Of a stretch of DNA of 64,000 nucleotides, positions 35,345 through 64,000 are shown in pieces. How positions within the stretch are numbered: the first letter of the stretch is position 1; each line of letters starts with the position of its first letter. The notes beneath the pieces were generated by a model that did no database searches, had not been told where the DNA came from, and worked only from the letters and a program-made list of their open reading frames with translations. This stretch comes from Nemopilema nomurai (Eukaryota; Cnidaria; Scyphozoa; Rhizostomeae; Rhizostomatidae), in NCBI GenBank assembly GCA_003864495.1, contig ML133457.1, forward strand, positions 1,178,001 through 1,242,000. The letters are read 5' to 3'. A program made the position numbers and the translations under genes.

Positions 35345-36754
35345 TTACTTTTTTGCCATGATGTGATTCCATTGCCAAGGCACTTGCCCAGGTCCATAAA
35401 AATGATCAGCAAAAATATCACGCAATTCTGCAGCTGCCTTTGCATTATTGTTTCCATGTCTTCTTGGCGGAAGTGGTTGCATGTTTCTATCCGAATTCTC
35501 AGCTCTCCATTGCCCATCGACTACCATATCGCCTTGAATTTCATCAGCAAATCCCTTTGGTGTGTATGAATCAGATGATTTTGTTCTCAGCATATTGTGA
35601 AGGACCAGTGATGCTAATATGACGGAAGTACCTCTATCCGGGTGCATATTTATTTTCGTGGAGAATATTCGAAAAACGCTTGTTAGTATTCCAAATGCAT
35701 TCTCTGTAACACGACGGAATCTTGAAAGCCGGTAGTTGAATACCCTCTTCCTATCTGTTAAACCATTTTCCGGGTAAGGCTTCATGCAGATATTACTCAA
35801 AGGGAATGCATTGTCAGCGACAAACACAAAAGGCACTTCTTCATTACTTTCAAATGGGGTCCAAGACGAATCCTTGGATTTTGGAAGTGGCCTAGGGGGC
35901 GGTAGATTTAAAGCGTTTTGTGAAATCAAGGAAAACAGAGATGAATTCCTATACACACCACCATCGCTAATCCTTCCTTGGCACCCAACATCAGCAAAAA
36001 TGAATCGGTAATTATAATCTACGAAGGCAAGCAGTACGATGCTATAAAACCCTTTATAGTTATAAAATGTTGCCCCCGAACAATGTGGGTGATAGATGGA
36101 AATGTGTTTTCCATCTGCAGCAGCAAAAGAGTTCGGAAACTGCCACCTTTCTTCAGCACCTTTTGCTAAGTCAAGCCACTCCTCCTGTGATGCGGGGAAA
36201 TTGAAATATTCCCCTTTTAGTGTCTTGTATATAGCCTCGCAAACACAAGGTACAAATTTGCAGATTGTAGACTTGTGGATGCGGAACTGGTACTGCAGAC
36301 TTTCGAAACTCTCTCCAGTTGCTAAGAAGCGTAGTGTTACTGCAAGCTTTTCGTCTGCCTTGATGGGCATTCTCGATGATCGTTGTTTTTCTCATAATGG
36401 CTTCACTTTACTCAGAAGTTCCTGAAAACAAACAGTTTATTTTGTAATTTCTTTAACGTCATTGCATATAAAATTAGCTCATGCTCTTTTAAAATATTTC
36501 GTTTATATGAACGGAAGCAGACCAACCTCGAATGTCTCTGTGTTCATCCTTAGAAATCTCCTGTAGTCGCCCCTATCTGCTAGCCTCAGTTCGCAAACCA
36601 GGCCATTATATATGCCCCTTTCGTCGTGCCTGCGTAGCCAGGGCTTTGTCCAACAACCCCTTTTCCGTCTTTTTTTGATTTTTGTTTTCATCACTGCGCA
36701 GGCTAATAAAATAGCTGCTACAGCTCTTTTATCTTCCTCGCTCTCGACTTCCAT
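35345..36754 (-). pseudogene. Harbinger DDE nuclease (HARBI1-like transposase), two exons, one in-frame stop
   Basis: Cut-and-paste transposase. Exon 1, 36754-36527, begins MEVESEEDKRAV and ends FLRMNTETFE at a GAG/GT donor. Exon 2, 36421-35345, follows a ttttcag acceptor in phase 0 and reads ELLSKVKPL, then TGA at 36394-36392, then EKQRSSRMPIKADEKLAVTL. Catalytic block residues are present: the first Asp in FAAADGKHISIY, the second in GRISDGGVYRNSSLF, and Glu in RRVTENAFGILTSVFRIF. PFVFVADNAFPLS and the C-terminal LVLHNML are typical of the family. The nuclease core is intact, and only the TGA between helix-turn-helix segments breaks it. A shorter product could start at MPIKADE. Length without the stop would be about 433 residues, slightly above the usual 350-400. 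Confidence 0.88.
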
Positions 36755-36812
36755 TGACAACAAATGAAACGTAAAAATTGAATGAAGGCATATCACTGAT
36801 AAAATGCGCGCC

Positions 36813-37068
36813 AAACAGTTTCCGATCTACCCAGGACAGCAAAGACTTGTCGGTGCCTTTGAAAAAATTGCATCACAGACATTTCCATTTGATCGCTGGT
36901 CAAATGAAAAATCTATGATAGCGAATTAACAGGCAATTAAAAAGGATTAATTCTTGCTGCTTCGTACAACTTCAAGCAACTTGTAAGATCGTTTACACGA
37001 TCACATTCTGTGATCACATTAAATATGTGATGCGAATGTGACCTGAATATGATCGTGTAAACCGGCCT
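36813..37068 (-). repeat. Right terminal inverted repeat of Harbinger element
   Basis: Pairs with 33877-34132 over 256 bp with few mismatches (for example GATCGT versus GGTCGT near the hairpin, and ATTAAA versus ATTTTA). The nuclease 5' end lies just inside it. Confidence 0.93.
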
Positions 37069-37071
37069 TTA

Positions 37072-37384
37072 GTCTTGCTGTTGAACGAATAAAGACAACA
37101 TCAGAATAGAGTCTCTCCCGTGTTCTACTTATTCGGGGCTTAGGCCCATTGGCCTAGCCCCATCGCGTCGAACTGTCTCTTCACCATCATAAGAAGAACC
37201 CGACCAACCATTCATTAAACGTTACATTTGGTGACAGGGGTGGGATGGTGGTGAAGAGAGGGATGGACGTCGGAAGCAGAGTAATAAGTTGTTTCATTCG
37301 GCCCATTGGCCTAGCCCCATCGCGTCGAACTGTCTCTTCACCATCATAAGAAGAACCCGACCAACCAATTATATAACGTTACAA
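37072..37384 (+). mobile_element. LTR-retrotransposon remnant with primer-binding site
   Basis: Contains an AATAAA at about 37088, then an 84-bp block (37143-37226) ending AACGTTACA. Three bases on follows TGGTGACAGGGGTGGGAT (37229-37246), which has the form of a tRNA-Leu primer-binding site placed just after an LTR. After about 50 bp the 84-bp block returns at 37300-37383; its first 68 bases are identical and it again ends AACGTTACA. The simplest reading is LTR end, start of the internal region, internal deletion, then the other LTR end. No gag or pol remains. Probably Gypsy-like, but the superfamily is not provable here. Confidence 0.65.
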
Positions 37385-38162
37385 CAAAATAACCATACTC
37401 ATTATTCTGTCACACCCTTTCATCTGAAGAGGCATTTCTTTTAATAAAAAATGCAAGCTTTGGGGCGTTTTTACTTCATTAAAGCCAACAATATTGATGT
37501 GAAAGTCATTTGTACTAGAACATCAGACAAACATCATTTACCCCTTTTTACCTCAAAATATTGTCCAGATCAATTTTAGCTAGCAATCATGTGCGCATAA
37601 ACAGAAACAATGAAGCGTTTGTGATAAATCTAATGGTCAAATAAATAACATTGTGATAAATCTAATGGTCATAGAATTGGGTAGAAGTAGATGGCGTTAG
37701 AACCAAAATTCATAGAAAAAAGTATTGTGATGTGGCTGCTTTAAAGAGATGGTGTTATGAAGCTTCTCGTTTTTAAATTGTTCTAACGTTTGCTACTTTT
37801 TATGCTTGTGTTCTTATAAGCTTTTATCATATTTGGAGTATCAGGGTTCAGTTTTATATAGACAGTTTACATTTCGAAATTAGGTCGTAGGGTAGCAATG
37901 CCGCAGGAATCTCCTACAGCCCTGTCTTTCCACCAAACCAGACGATCTCAGAGTTTCAAAAGTTGTATGGCAAACCGAATCACTTTTGATACGGATGGCC
38001 CCGAACTGGGCCGGGCCACGTGAGGCATATTTGGAGTCAGAATTTTGGACGTGATGACAAAAAAATGACAGATACCAGATCTTCCCTGACGCACAAGACA
38101 CGTGACTTTCATTAGGTTAAATCGAGGCTGCTATTTGGGGAAGTTGTTTCTGTCTTGCAAAA
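37385..38162. other. Upstream region of the cathepsin D-like gene
   Basis: Presumed promoter and 5'UTR. The bases just before the start, GCAAAAATGG, make a good Kozak context. No clear TATA box was seen within 100 bp of the ATG. A 34-bp direct repeat (TTGTGATAAATCTAATGGTCA type) occurs around 37619-37672. Confidence 0.4.
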
Positions 38163-57076
<18,914 letters not shown>

Positions 57077-59503
57077 CCAGCGCTCTTTTTTTTATCACGA
57101 TATACTTCAAACTGTAGTATTCGATCTGTTTAATTGGAATTTCTTTAGCGAAATTTTGCTGACGCTTTTTTAATAACTGCTTTCATACGTGTATTTTTTT
57201 GCACCTCAAATTAAGCCCCTAAATTAACCAAAAAATGCAAATTTATTAATGTTAGGCAACTTGGTGCCCCATGCAAAATACCCCTTTGCATTTCATAAAC
57301 TTTATGTTTGCTGCTGTATGCTTGCCAAATCATTCATCCATGTACCGAACTTGTGATACATTCAACGATATTGTTAATGTGACTTTTTCATATCAAACTT
57401 ATCAACGTTTGTGTGATTTGGTGAAATAATTTCCGTTCCTATTTATTTTCTATTTGTTCTCTATGTTGTTGTTATTCAAGTCTCATTGCCTGAAACTGAT
57501 ACTGTTGTTTTTCTTGTGTCCCTTTTTGTTTCAAGCCATCTCTTATTCAATGAAAATAATATAGAGAACTTTTGCCGTTCAACATTTCAAATAAATAGTC
57601 TCCTTTCTTCACAAGCAGAATTTTTGCCAGCTTTTGCCAATTTTTGCCAATTCGTAAAGAGCAAAAAGCAAAGAAGAGTCTTGTCAGGTTCCTAGAAAGA
57701 TTTAATTTTACCAACCCATATCAGCCAACTTGAATGATGGCAGCAAACAGAGAATTCTGCAGCAAAATAGAAACCAACACAAACACACTTGCTGTTTTAC
57801 AAGCTTATAAAACATAAATTTCAGCCTAATTAATCCCTTCCACGTGAAAAAGAAGTATAGTTTGGCAGCTGTTTTGGGTCGTAAAATGTAGTTTCTAAAC
57901 CCCATCACTATGCCTGAGAAGGTTCCCGGATAGAGGGCAAGTCACGAGCACACAAGAAGAAAAATAAGCACAATCCTGGTGAAACATGCTGAGACAACTG
58001 CGGACAGCTGAGCTAGTTTCAAATCACCCCCCCCCCCCCCCTTAATTCCAATGCAAGCACCCAATAATTTTCTATGTACAAATGTAACCAACGGCTTTTC
58101 ACTAAAAGAAAGGTATTTCAACTATCTGAAAACTTCTAAAAACAACCTGTAGAGTCAAAATGTAAAATTATGAATTATTGGTTTAAAATATGAAATAATT
58201 GTTACTAAACCATGTTTCTGCATGGATAAAATCTTCATACACCATTACCATTTTCGATTTATTACACCTCGGATGAATAATTAATATCTCTTCATACAAA
58301 AAAGTATAACACATTTTAAAGCAAGGATATATCTGTGCATCATACATGTAAAACAGACAGTAAAATTTCACGACTTTTAGAAATCGTTTATAGTAACGTG
58401 AGAAGATGAAAGATAAGACAAATCAAAAAAGATAAAAATCTTCTTCTTCAGTTTAAGAGTAAATGCTATAATGTGCCAACAATGAAGCTCCTTTCAAACT
58501 GGGACTGCTCCATTATTCTTTTTCCTCGTGAAAGGACAGGTTGAAGAATATTGAATACGAAGAATTGCTTGAGTTGAAGAATTTCTATTGCTAAAATGCA
58601 GCCAATGAAGCATAAAATACTTCACGAATATCCTACTGTTCAACATTAAAACATACAGCCGTGATATTGATGGAATGCCATACACAAGTACCTTCATAAA
58701 ATGCAAGATAATCTTTTGGCTAGATTCAAATCCCATCACCCTGGATAATTCCACGGCAAATGGAACAGGCCTGTGTTAACTTTTCTCATCAAGCCATGAA
58801 TGTGTGAAATCTGGATGAACGTTTAAACCAAGAGGAAAGCTTTTTCCTGCCCCCCTCTCCCCATAATGTGATATGAGATGTTGCTCATTGATCGAAGCTA
58901 CCTTGCTATATAAGAATTGCAATTTGTTATTAAAATTTGGGGGGGGGGGCAAATTGTGGAGATTGTTAAATGGCTTAAAAAAACCAGCCATCCCTAAATA
59001 CTTTAATAATAATGAGATAATATTCACAACCCTACTAAGCAAAGGAAATTACAGATTATTTATCTCCTTGTCTCTACTTTAAACTTCCTTTTACATGCCC
59101 TTGAAAAATATTTTGCTGGTCAAAAATTGGGAAGCCATGGAAAGTTTTGCTGGTCTTGCTAAAGATATTGTTCTATACATGATATTATTCTATATATTCT
59201 AGACTTGCTGCTTCAACAAGGCTTTATGTCAACCTCTTCATGCAGCCAATTTGAGTTAACAAGATATTGGGCGGATCCTACCTTGTTCTAGAAATACTGA
59301 GTTCATTTACTGGTATTATCATATAGCCCAGACATTCCACGCCCATTCCACTCAGTAAGCTATTTAATTGGTTCTTTTAACAAATTGCCATTATAGACGT
59401 CTCGTTTGAGTGTCCTTTTGATGCTTTATCCGTAGTTTATATGCTTGAATTTGGTTTGCCGAATCAAGCACAACAGATAAAAGAAGATTGCCAGGCTGTG
59501 TTT
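57077..59503. other. Convergent intergenic region: cathepsin 3' flank and secreted-protein 3' flank
   Basis: The genes on either side converge on this stretch. AATAAA at 57590-57595 is a candidate polyadenylation signal for the cathepsin transcript (about 510 bp 3'UTR). A C-run lies at 58027-58042 and a G-run at 58939-58948. The dispersed repeat related to 16560-16680 is at 58925-59042. No further coding region was recognised. Confidence 0.45.
58925..59042 (+). repeat. Dispersed repeat related to 16560-16680
   Basis: Same orientation and same boundary motifs (G-run followed by C and A's; ending ACCCTACTAAGC). The centre is diverged, with indels. See the entry at 16560 for the shared peptide reading. 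Confidence 0.45.
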
Positions 59504-62500
59504 CTAGAACTTTTGATAATCGAATCCCATTTTGTCCCCTGCTTCGAGCAACGCGTCTTCCGCATTGCTAAGCAAATCAGAGACGATTCCATGTCTTTCT
59601 TTTGTATTCGTGTAATACCCGAAATGCACTGCAGCCTTCTTTGCAAGGTTTTCCAGCTGTCTCGCCTTGTGTAACGTCTTTTTTGCTTTGTTCAGCTTCC
59701 ACTTTATCTCATCATCGCGACTTGCGAATGAAGGAGATTCCTCAACAGATGTAGGGTTATCTCCGTGAATAATTTGTCTTTCTTGCGCTTTCGCTAAAGC
59801 GTCGATTAACTGTGCATTACTCTCGCTATTTTGACCTGTAGAAAGCAAAATCTCCGTTATCCTTACCAGTATGGTTCTGAAACTATTCTGTCCTAATTTC
59901 AAGCCCTCTTTTCTCCAAAAGCTATTATCACCAGATACGTAAGTACACTTTCTAAGATGACACAAGTACATGCACTGGGTCTTGATTTTGCAAATATATA
60001 CTCTATGGCATATACCCCTTTAAGTGAGCTTTTTGGATATTAATCCGCACTGGCTGCTTACAAAAACTTTTCTACATTGCTGCTCTTCCCATTTAGCATC
60101 TTACCGCAACAGAACCAGAAGACTGCATCTTACCGCAACTTAATGATACGTCCGTGTATTTCTAGCATAAGTTACCAACTTATTTAGCAATTTGCTTATT
60201 TCCAGAATGTCTGAAGATTCTCTTTCAGTACTTAAGTTCAGATACACCGTGTTGCTAGTGGCCTCTAAAATAATGGCAACTCTTGGCTTGAAAATAAATA
60301 CGCCAGTTTTGAACTTTAAAATCATTAAAATCCATTATTTATCTGCCTAAGTTATTATGCAGTAAGCTTTATTTGTCTGCCTAAATTAAGAGATAGAAAA
60401 TCAAGAGTCATAACTATGCTAGCTTTAGCACTGTGAATTTCTAAGTTTTAAACTTAAATAATTTGAACTGATACTGAGCAGTATTTTTACGAATAATATG
60501 TACTGTCTTTTTCATAGATGGCAAATTATTTCGAAATGAAGATGACAAAGTGGACTATAGATGGCAGTGAGAGAAAATGCCGAAAATGAATGATGGAAGG
60601 TTAGTTTTAATGGAGGACGATCAGATAGTCAAGATTCAAAGCTCTCGAAGCATTCTAGGGCAAAGATCGCTGGGTCATTGTCCTTTATACTCAAAACGTG
60701 TGACTTGGAACTACCTTTGAAAATTAATGGGGATTCTTTGGGAGTGTCAGCAACAAAGCTACTTTCTTATACCAAAAGCTTACTCATCCTTCCGTTCCTC
60801 TCAAACGATCAAATTTTGTCGAATTCGACCATGTTTAATCAGGATTTCTTCAGATATTGTCTAATCGAAAGCCCCATTTACATGGTCAGATTTTGTCGAA
60901 TCCCGATAAGGTTTTGTTTATAGCACAGTCAAAAACTTCAATTTTGTTTTTAAAATGATGGAGTTAGAGCTAGTTTAGTTATCGCTGGAGCTATCACTGT
61001 CTATAGGACGAAAAATGGGAGAAGATAACGTTCAAAGCTAGCATGCTTCTCATTTCTGTCTTTGTAGGAAGACTGAACTCTTAAGAGCATTTCACAAGCT
61101 CCCTTCTTTCTCGTATTCAGAATAAACAATTCGATTTCTTCGTATATATTGAATTTAGGCTTCACTGAGTCCATGTTTTCTTTAAAATGACTGTAGACAG
61201 ACTAAAACAACATGAAACATGACAATTCGGGAGATGTAGAAGCGTAGGCTGGAGAAGATTTCATTCATTCATCTTTCAATTTTGTTGAATAGAATAGAAC
61301 AATGTATAAGAGCGGCTTAAGGAGTTGGTCAAACCTGTGTGAATTGCAATAAAGATCTTTGGTGTGCAAACTATGATTTTGGGAAATCTCCCATTGTATT
61401 GATAACTGATTAGAGACGCCTTTATAAGATGTTAAAGGCTACAGTTGTTAAAAGTAACATTAATTATATTTCAATTCGTGATGTCAGTGCGCGTAATTTT
61501 AATTCATTAGTCCCACTATTGAAATGGTATTACAATACTTATTTTTGCATGTGAGGAACAATATCGCATAACTGTCACACGACGAGCTCAGCATGTTCAT
61601 TATGAAGGAGAAAGTGTAGAAAAAGGTTTCAATATTTCAAAGTAGCCTCATTAAACTTTTTATCTAAAGCTCATTTGAGATACGAAATAGTGCTAGCAAA
61701 ATGCAGTACTATAACTCTTTTCATAATCTTTCAATCGGTTTGCTGTTTTTTATGAGCAATCGCAATGGCTTTATGAAATTTTCGTGAGCGCATTATCATC
61801 ATTGCTTCCTCTTTTGGTCCTTTCAATAGATCATGTACCAGACATTGCTTATGTCAAATATGATAGATCATAGATCAGTGAATGTCAAATAATTATTTAG
61901 AAAGGAAGTGAATGTCAAATAATTATTTGGAAAGGAAGTGAATGTCAAATAATTATTTAAAAAGGAAGTGAATGTTAAATAATTATTTAGAAAGAAAGTG
62001 AATGTCAAATAATTATTTAGAAAGGAAGTGAATGTCAAGTAATTATTTAGAAAGGAAGTGAATGTCAAATAGTTATTTAAAAAGGAAGTGAATGTCAAGT
62101 AATTATTTAGAAAGGAAGTGAATGTCAAATAATTATTTAGAAAGGAGGTGAATATCAAATAATTATTTAGAAAGGAAGTGAATGTCAAATAATTATTTAG
62201 AAGGAAGGTGAATATCAAATAATTATTTAGAAAGGAAGTAAATTGCATCTAGCAATGCATCTGTAGAAGATCTTGGGCGATTTTTGTTGTACGAGTGGCA
62301 AATCTTCAGTTTGAATAATGCTAGTTTTCAGCTGAATAGTGAAGTTCGAGATTCCTGCTTGGCGTACTGTGCAGTGAAGCAAAACTGTTTTTGGACACAG
62401 CATGGTTGGATTCATTTGAAATCTGAAGAAACTTGCTGCCCGTGGAGTAAAATTGCAAACCACGAAGCAATTTTGTTTCATTTTTTGCAAATCATAAGCA

Positions 62501-62828
62501 GCAAAATACCGATATTCAATGAAGTTTCAATACAAAATAAGCCAAAAGATGTTCAGTTGAAAAGTAAATATGTTGTCGAATTCCTGAAGACGTTTGATAG
62601 AAAGGAAAGTAGCTGGCTACTCGACTAAGAATTTGATATTTACAATTTCAATACTTGCAAATGATCCAGCTTATTTCAAAAACCAATCAACAAGAAACTA
62701 GCCTCTTTACTTTGGAACTGCAATTTATTATTCATATGTTTAGAAGTCTTACCCTGGGCAACCTCCGCCACAGCAAGAAATGTCAGGATTGCACATACAA
62801 GGAAAACGCGAGTTAATCCAATGTCCAT
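59504..62828 (-). CDS. Unrecognised small secreted protein, two exons, 135 residues
   Basis: I do not recognise the family. Exon 1, 62828-62753, starts in a full Kozak context (CCACCATGG) and encodes a signal peptide, MDIGLTRVFLVCAILTFLAV then AEVAQ, ending at a G/GTAAGA donor in phase 1. Exon 2, 59835-59504, follows a tttgctttctacag acceptor that restores phase 1 and reads GQNSESNAQLIDALAKAQER to MGFDYQKF and a stop. The mature part (about 110 residues) has no cysteine, is rich in Lys, Glu, Ala and Leu, and has heptad-like stretches (KWKLNKAKKTLHKARQLENL). It is probably helical. Dibasic KK sites occur at residues 77-78 and 91-92. A phase-1 intron just after the signal peptide is common in secreted proteins. 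The pairing of the two exons is inferred, and extra exons in the 2.9-kb intron cannot be excluded. Confidence 0.65.
60000..61870. other. Intron of the secreted-protein gene, nothing else recognised
   Basis: AT-rich sequence with short unassigned ORFs. It forms the left part of the 2.9-kb intron between 59836 and 62752. Confidence 0.4.
61880..62239. repeat. 30-bp minisatellite, 12 units in exact register
   Basis: Unit GAATGTCAAATAATTATTTA followed by GAAAGGAAGT. Twelve units of exactly 30 bp with scattered point changes only. A 30-bp unit keeps the frame, so the minus strand is open for about 120 codons as a ten-residue periodic peptide (FLNNYLTFTS). That reading lies inside the intron of the minus-strand secreted-protein gene and is most likely fortuitous. 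Confidence 0.97.
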
Positions 62829-64000
62829 GGTGGATAGTAGCAGCAGATTCTACCGTTAGCTGCCTATGCCTAATTGCAAACTCTACATCTAGCAACAAAA
62901 AACTATTAGATTAACCTTTGCCTAATGCTTAGATCAACGATGGCCTTGCGCCCCTTGTGGAGTTCTATTTACAGTTTGCAATGATGTTATCACTGGTTAC
63001 CCAATGATCACGGCTGCCCTGACCAGAATCGCCTTAAGCACCTGCCCACCTTCAAAGGGTATCCTTCTGAAAACAATGCCTGCTCATTGGGCCTAAGCAA
63101 TATGGAGTAACGGTTTTTAACTCGTCTGCAGAATCAGTTCACTTCAAACAAGCTTTAGCGTTAATTACAGCTACAGATAGGTATTCACTAGTTCTTAACG
63201 TAAATATGTCAAGGCTGCAGATTGAGACAAGCCCTGCAGAAGTCCTTGAGCGCAAAGGAAGACAAAAGGCTAAGGTGGCTTTAGCTCTATCGGTATAAAA
63301 CAGCACGAGTGAAGAATTCTTCTTACAAGGATGAAAGCTAACGATCGTCACGATATTCGTTGCGAGAGATGCTGCAAGAAATACTGTTGCTAAATTGACA
63401 ATTCTTGCAAAAACTACAGCAAGATGGAAACAGGGCGTAAATTTTCGCTAGCGCTCAAAATTTTTAATTAAATTTATTTAGACTTTAACTCACTGACAGA
63501 GCTTATTGGCGTGACATTCTCTGATTCTCTGAGATTCTTCAATCATTACTAATTGCTTTAAAAAATTACAATTTTCGAATATAAAACGTCCACATGCGAC
63601 ACGCTTTGTCTTAAAAGATTGCATTTAATAATCGAATCAAATAAGAAAAGTGGCATTTTTCTAACATGCAATCGTTTGCGAAATATGACAATTTCAAGAC
63701 TCGCATGTTGGCAAATCTTTTCAGCACGCGTCATTGTACTGTGTTTCTGTGAATTGTGGATGTGAAGATGCGGCTACTCTGTTGTCATTAGTGCAAAAAA
63801 CGTTACAGTTAACACAGAAGAGGCCAATTTCCTGTTTTTATTCTGCTGCCAACTGTGGAACTGCAAGAAAAAGTAGCAGATAACTAAACCACATTAAACT
63901 TGATTCACAATTAATCTTGGAGACGGGTCAAATATTTCACCTCAGTATTCTCATGTTTCTTCTGAAATTCAATGTCATGAAGGTTTTAGCATGCTGCCCA
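62829..64000. other. Upstream flank of the secreted-protein gene
   Basis: Presumed promoter and 5'UTR of the minus-strand gene, then unassigned sequence to the window edge. A plus-strand TATA-like GTATAAAAC at about 63293 precedes a 20-codon Cys-rich ORF at 63331 (see findings). No other feature seen. Confidence 0.35.

Larger units (their letters stand above)
33877..37068. mobile_element. PIF/Harbinger DNA transposon, 3192 bp, nearly intact
   Basis: Flanked by a TTA target duplication (33874-33876 and 37069-37071), as PIF/Harbinger requires. Termini are AGGCCGGTTTACACGATC and its complement, inside 256-bp inverted repeats (33877-34132 and 36813-37068) that differ at only a handful of positions. 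Two convergent genes lie inside: a plus-strand MADF/Myb-like protein and a minus-strand DDE nuclease, the two proteins autonomous Harbingers need. Each has one reading-frame lesion, so this copy is probably recently inactivated unless the homopolymer lesion is a sequencing error. Confidence 0.95.

Noticed and set aside
59835..59971. Reading exon 2 of the secreted protein upstream to a Met at 59971.
   Set aside because: The segment contains the acceptor tract (tttgctttctacag), and the phase matches the signal-peptide exon, so the upstream reading is more likely intron.
61868..62248. 126-codon minus-strand ORF with a ten-residue periodic hydrophobic peptide.
   Set aside because: It is the automatic translation of a 30-bp array in an intron; no flanking coding sequence or splice logic supports a protein.
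62284..62628. 114-codon plus-strand ORF next to the 30-bp array.
   Set aside because: No known motif. An 87-codon ORF overlaps it on the other strand, and both lie in the intron of the secreted-protein gene.

Overview
This window is AT-rich (estimated by eye at roughly 63-65 % A+T), intron-rich nuclear DNA from an animal. Genes are split by GT-AG introns, mobile elements include PIF/Harbinger, LINE, LTR and Penelope-type sequences, and the spacers are full of microsatellites and minisatellites. Nothing is bacterial: there are no operons, and the long ORFs are exons or transposon genes. The protein and transposon flavour fits a marine invertebrate, plausibly a cnidarian. That assignment is an inference, since no lineage-specific marker was seen.

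Four host genes were assembled by joining exons with matching splice phase. (1) 2167-11334 (+): ten 3' exons of a cytosolic non-specific dipeptidase (CNDP2-like, M20 metallopeptidase). The 5' exons lie left of the window. (2) 20725-18981 (-): a three-exon rhodopsin-class GPCR of 442 residues with biogenic-amine-type pocket residues, but without the usual TM3-ECL2 disulfide cysteine. (3) 38163-57076 (+): a complete nine-exon cathepsin D-like aspartic protease of 382 residues with signal peptide, propeptide, both catalytic DTG motifs and a C-terminal polyproline loop. (4) 62828-59504 (-): a two-exon gene for a 135-residue secreted, cysteine-free, helix-prone protein that I do not recognise.

Between and inside these genes lie mobile elements. 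The best is a PIF/Harbinger transposon at 33877-37068: TTA target duplication, 256-bp terminal inverted repeats, and two convergent genes (MADF/Myb-like protein and DDE nuclease). Each gene carries one reading-frame lesion. It sits inside LTR-retrotransposon sequence whose primer-binding site at 37229-37246 is the exact complement of the 3' end of a tRNA-Leu-like sequence at 7290-7386. A 210-bp MITE at 51405-51614 shares the Harbinger terminal bases and is nested in a 1054-bp Harbinger-like element within a cathepsin intron. Remnants of several LINEs and of a Penelope-like reverse transcriptase are also present.

Tandem arrays are the other theme: 20 bp x31 (12721-13340), 33 bp x about 41 (about 42032-43388, with a 597-bp higher-order duplication), 68 bp x7, 110 bp x3, 40 bp x3, 79 bp x2, 30 bp x12, 11 bp x10 and a roughly 470-bp heptamer array. 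Most of the cathepsin gene's 18.9 kb consists of introns carrying such arrays and transposons. I found no CRISPR array, rRNA gene or intact canonical tRNA gene, and no clearly new defence or metabolic system. The most novel candidates are the unrecognised secreted protein, the divergent GPCR and an unexplained 229-codon ORF inside a cathepsin intron.
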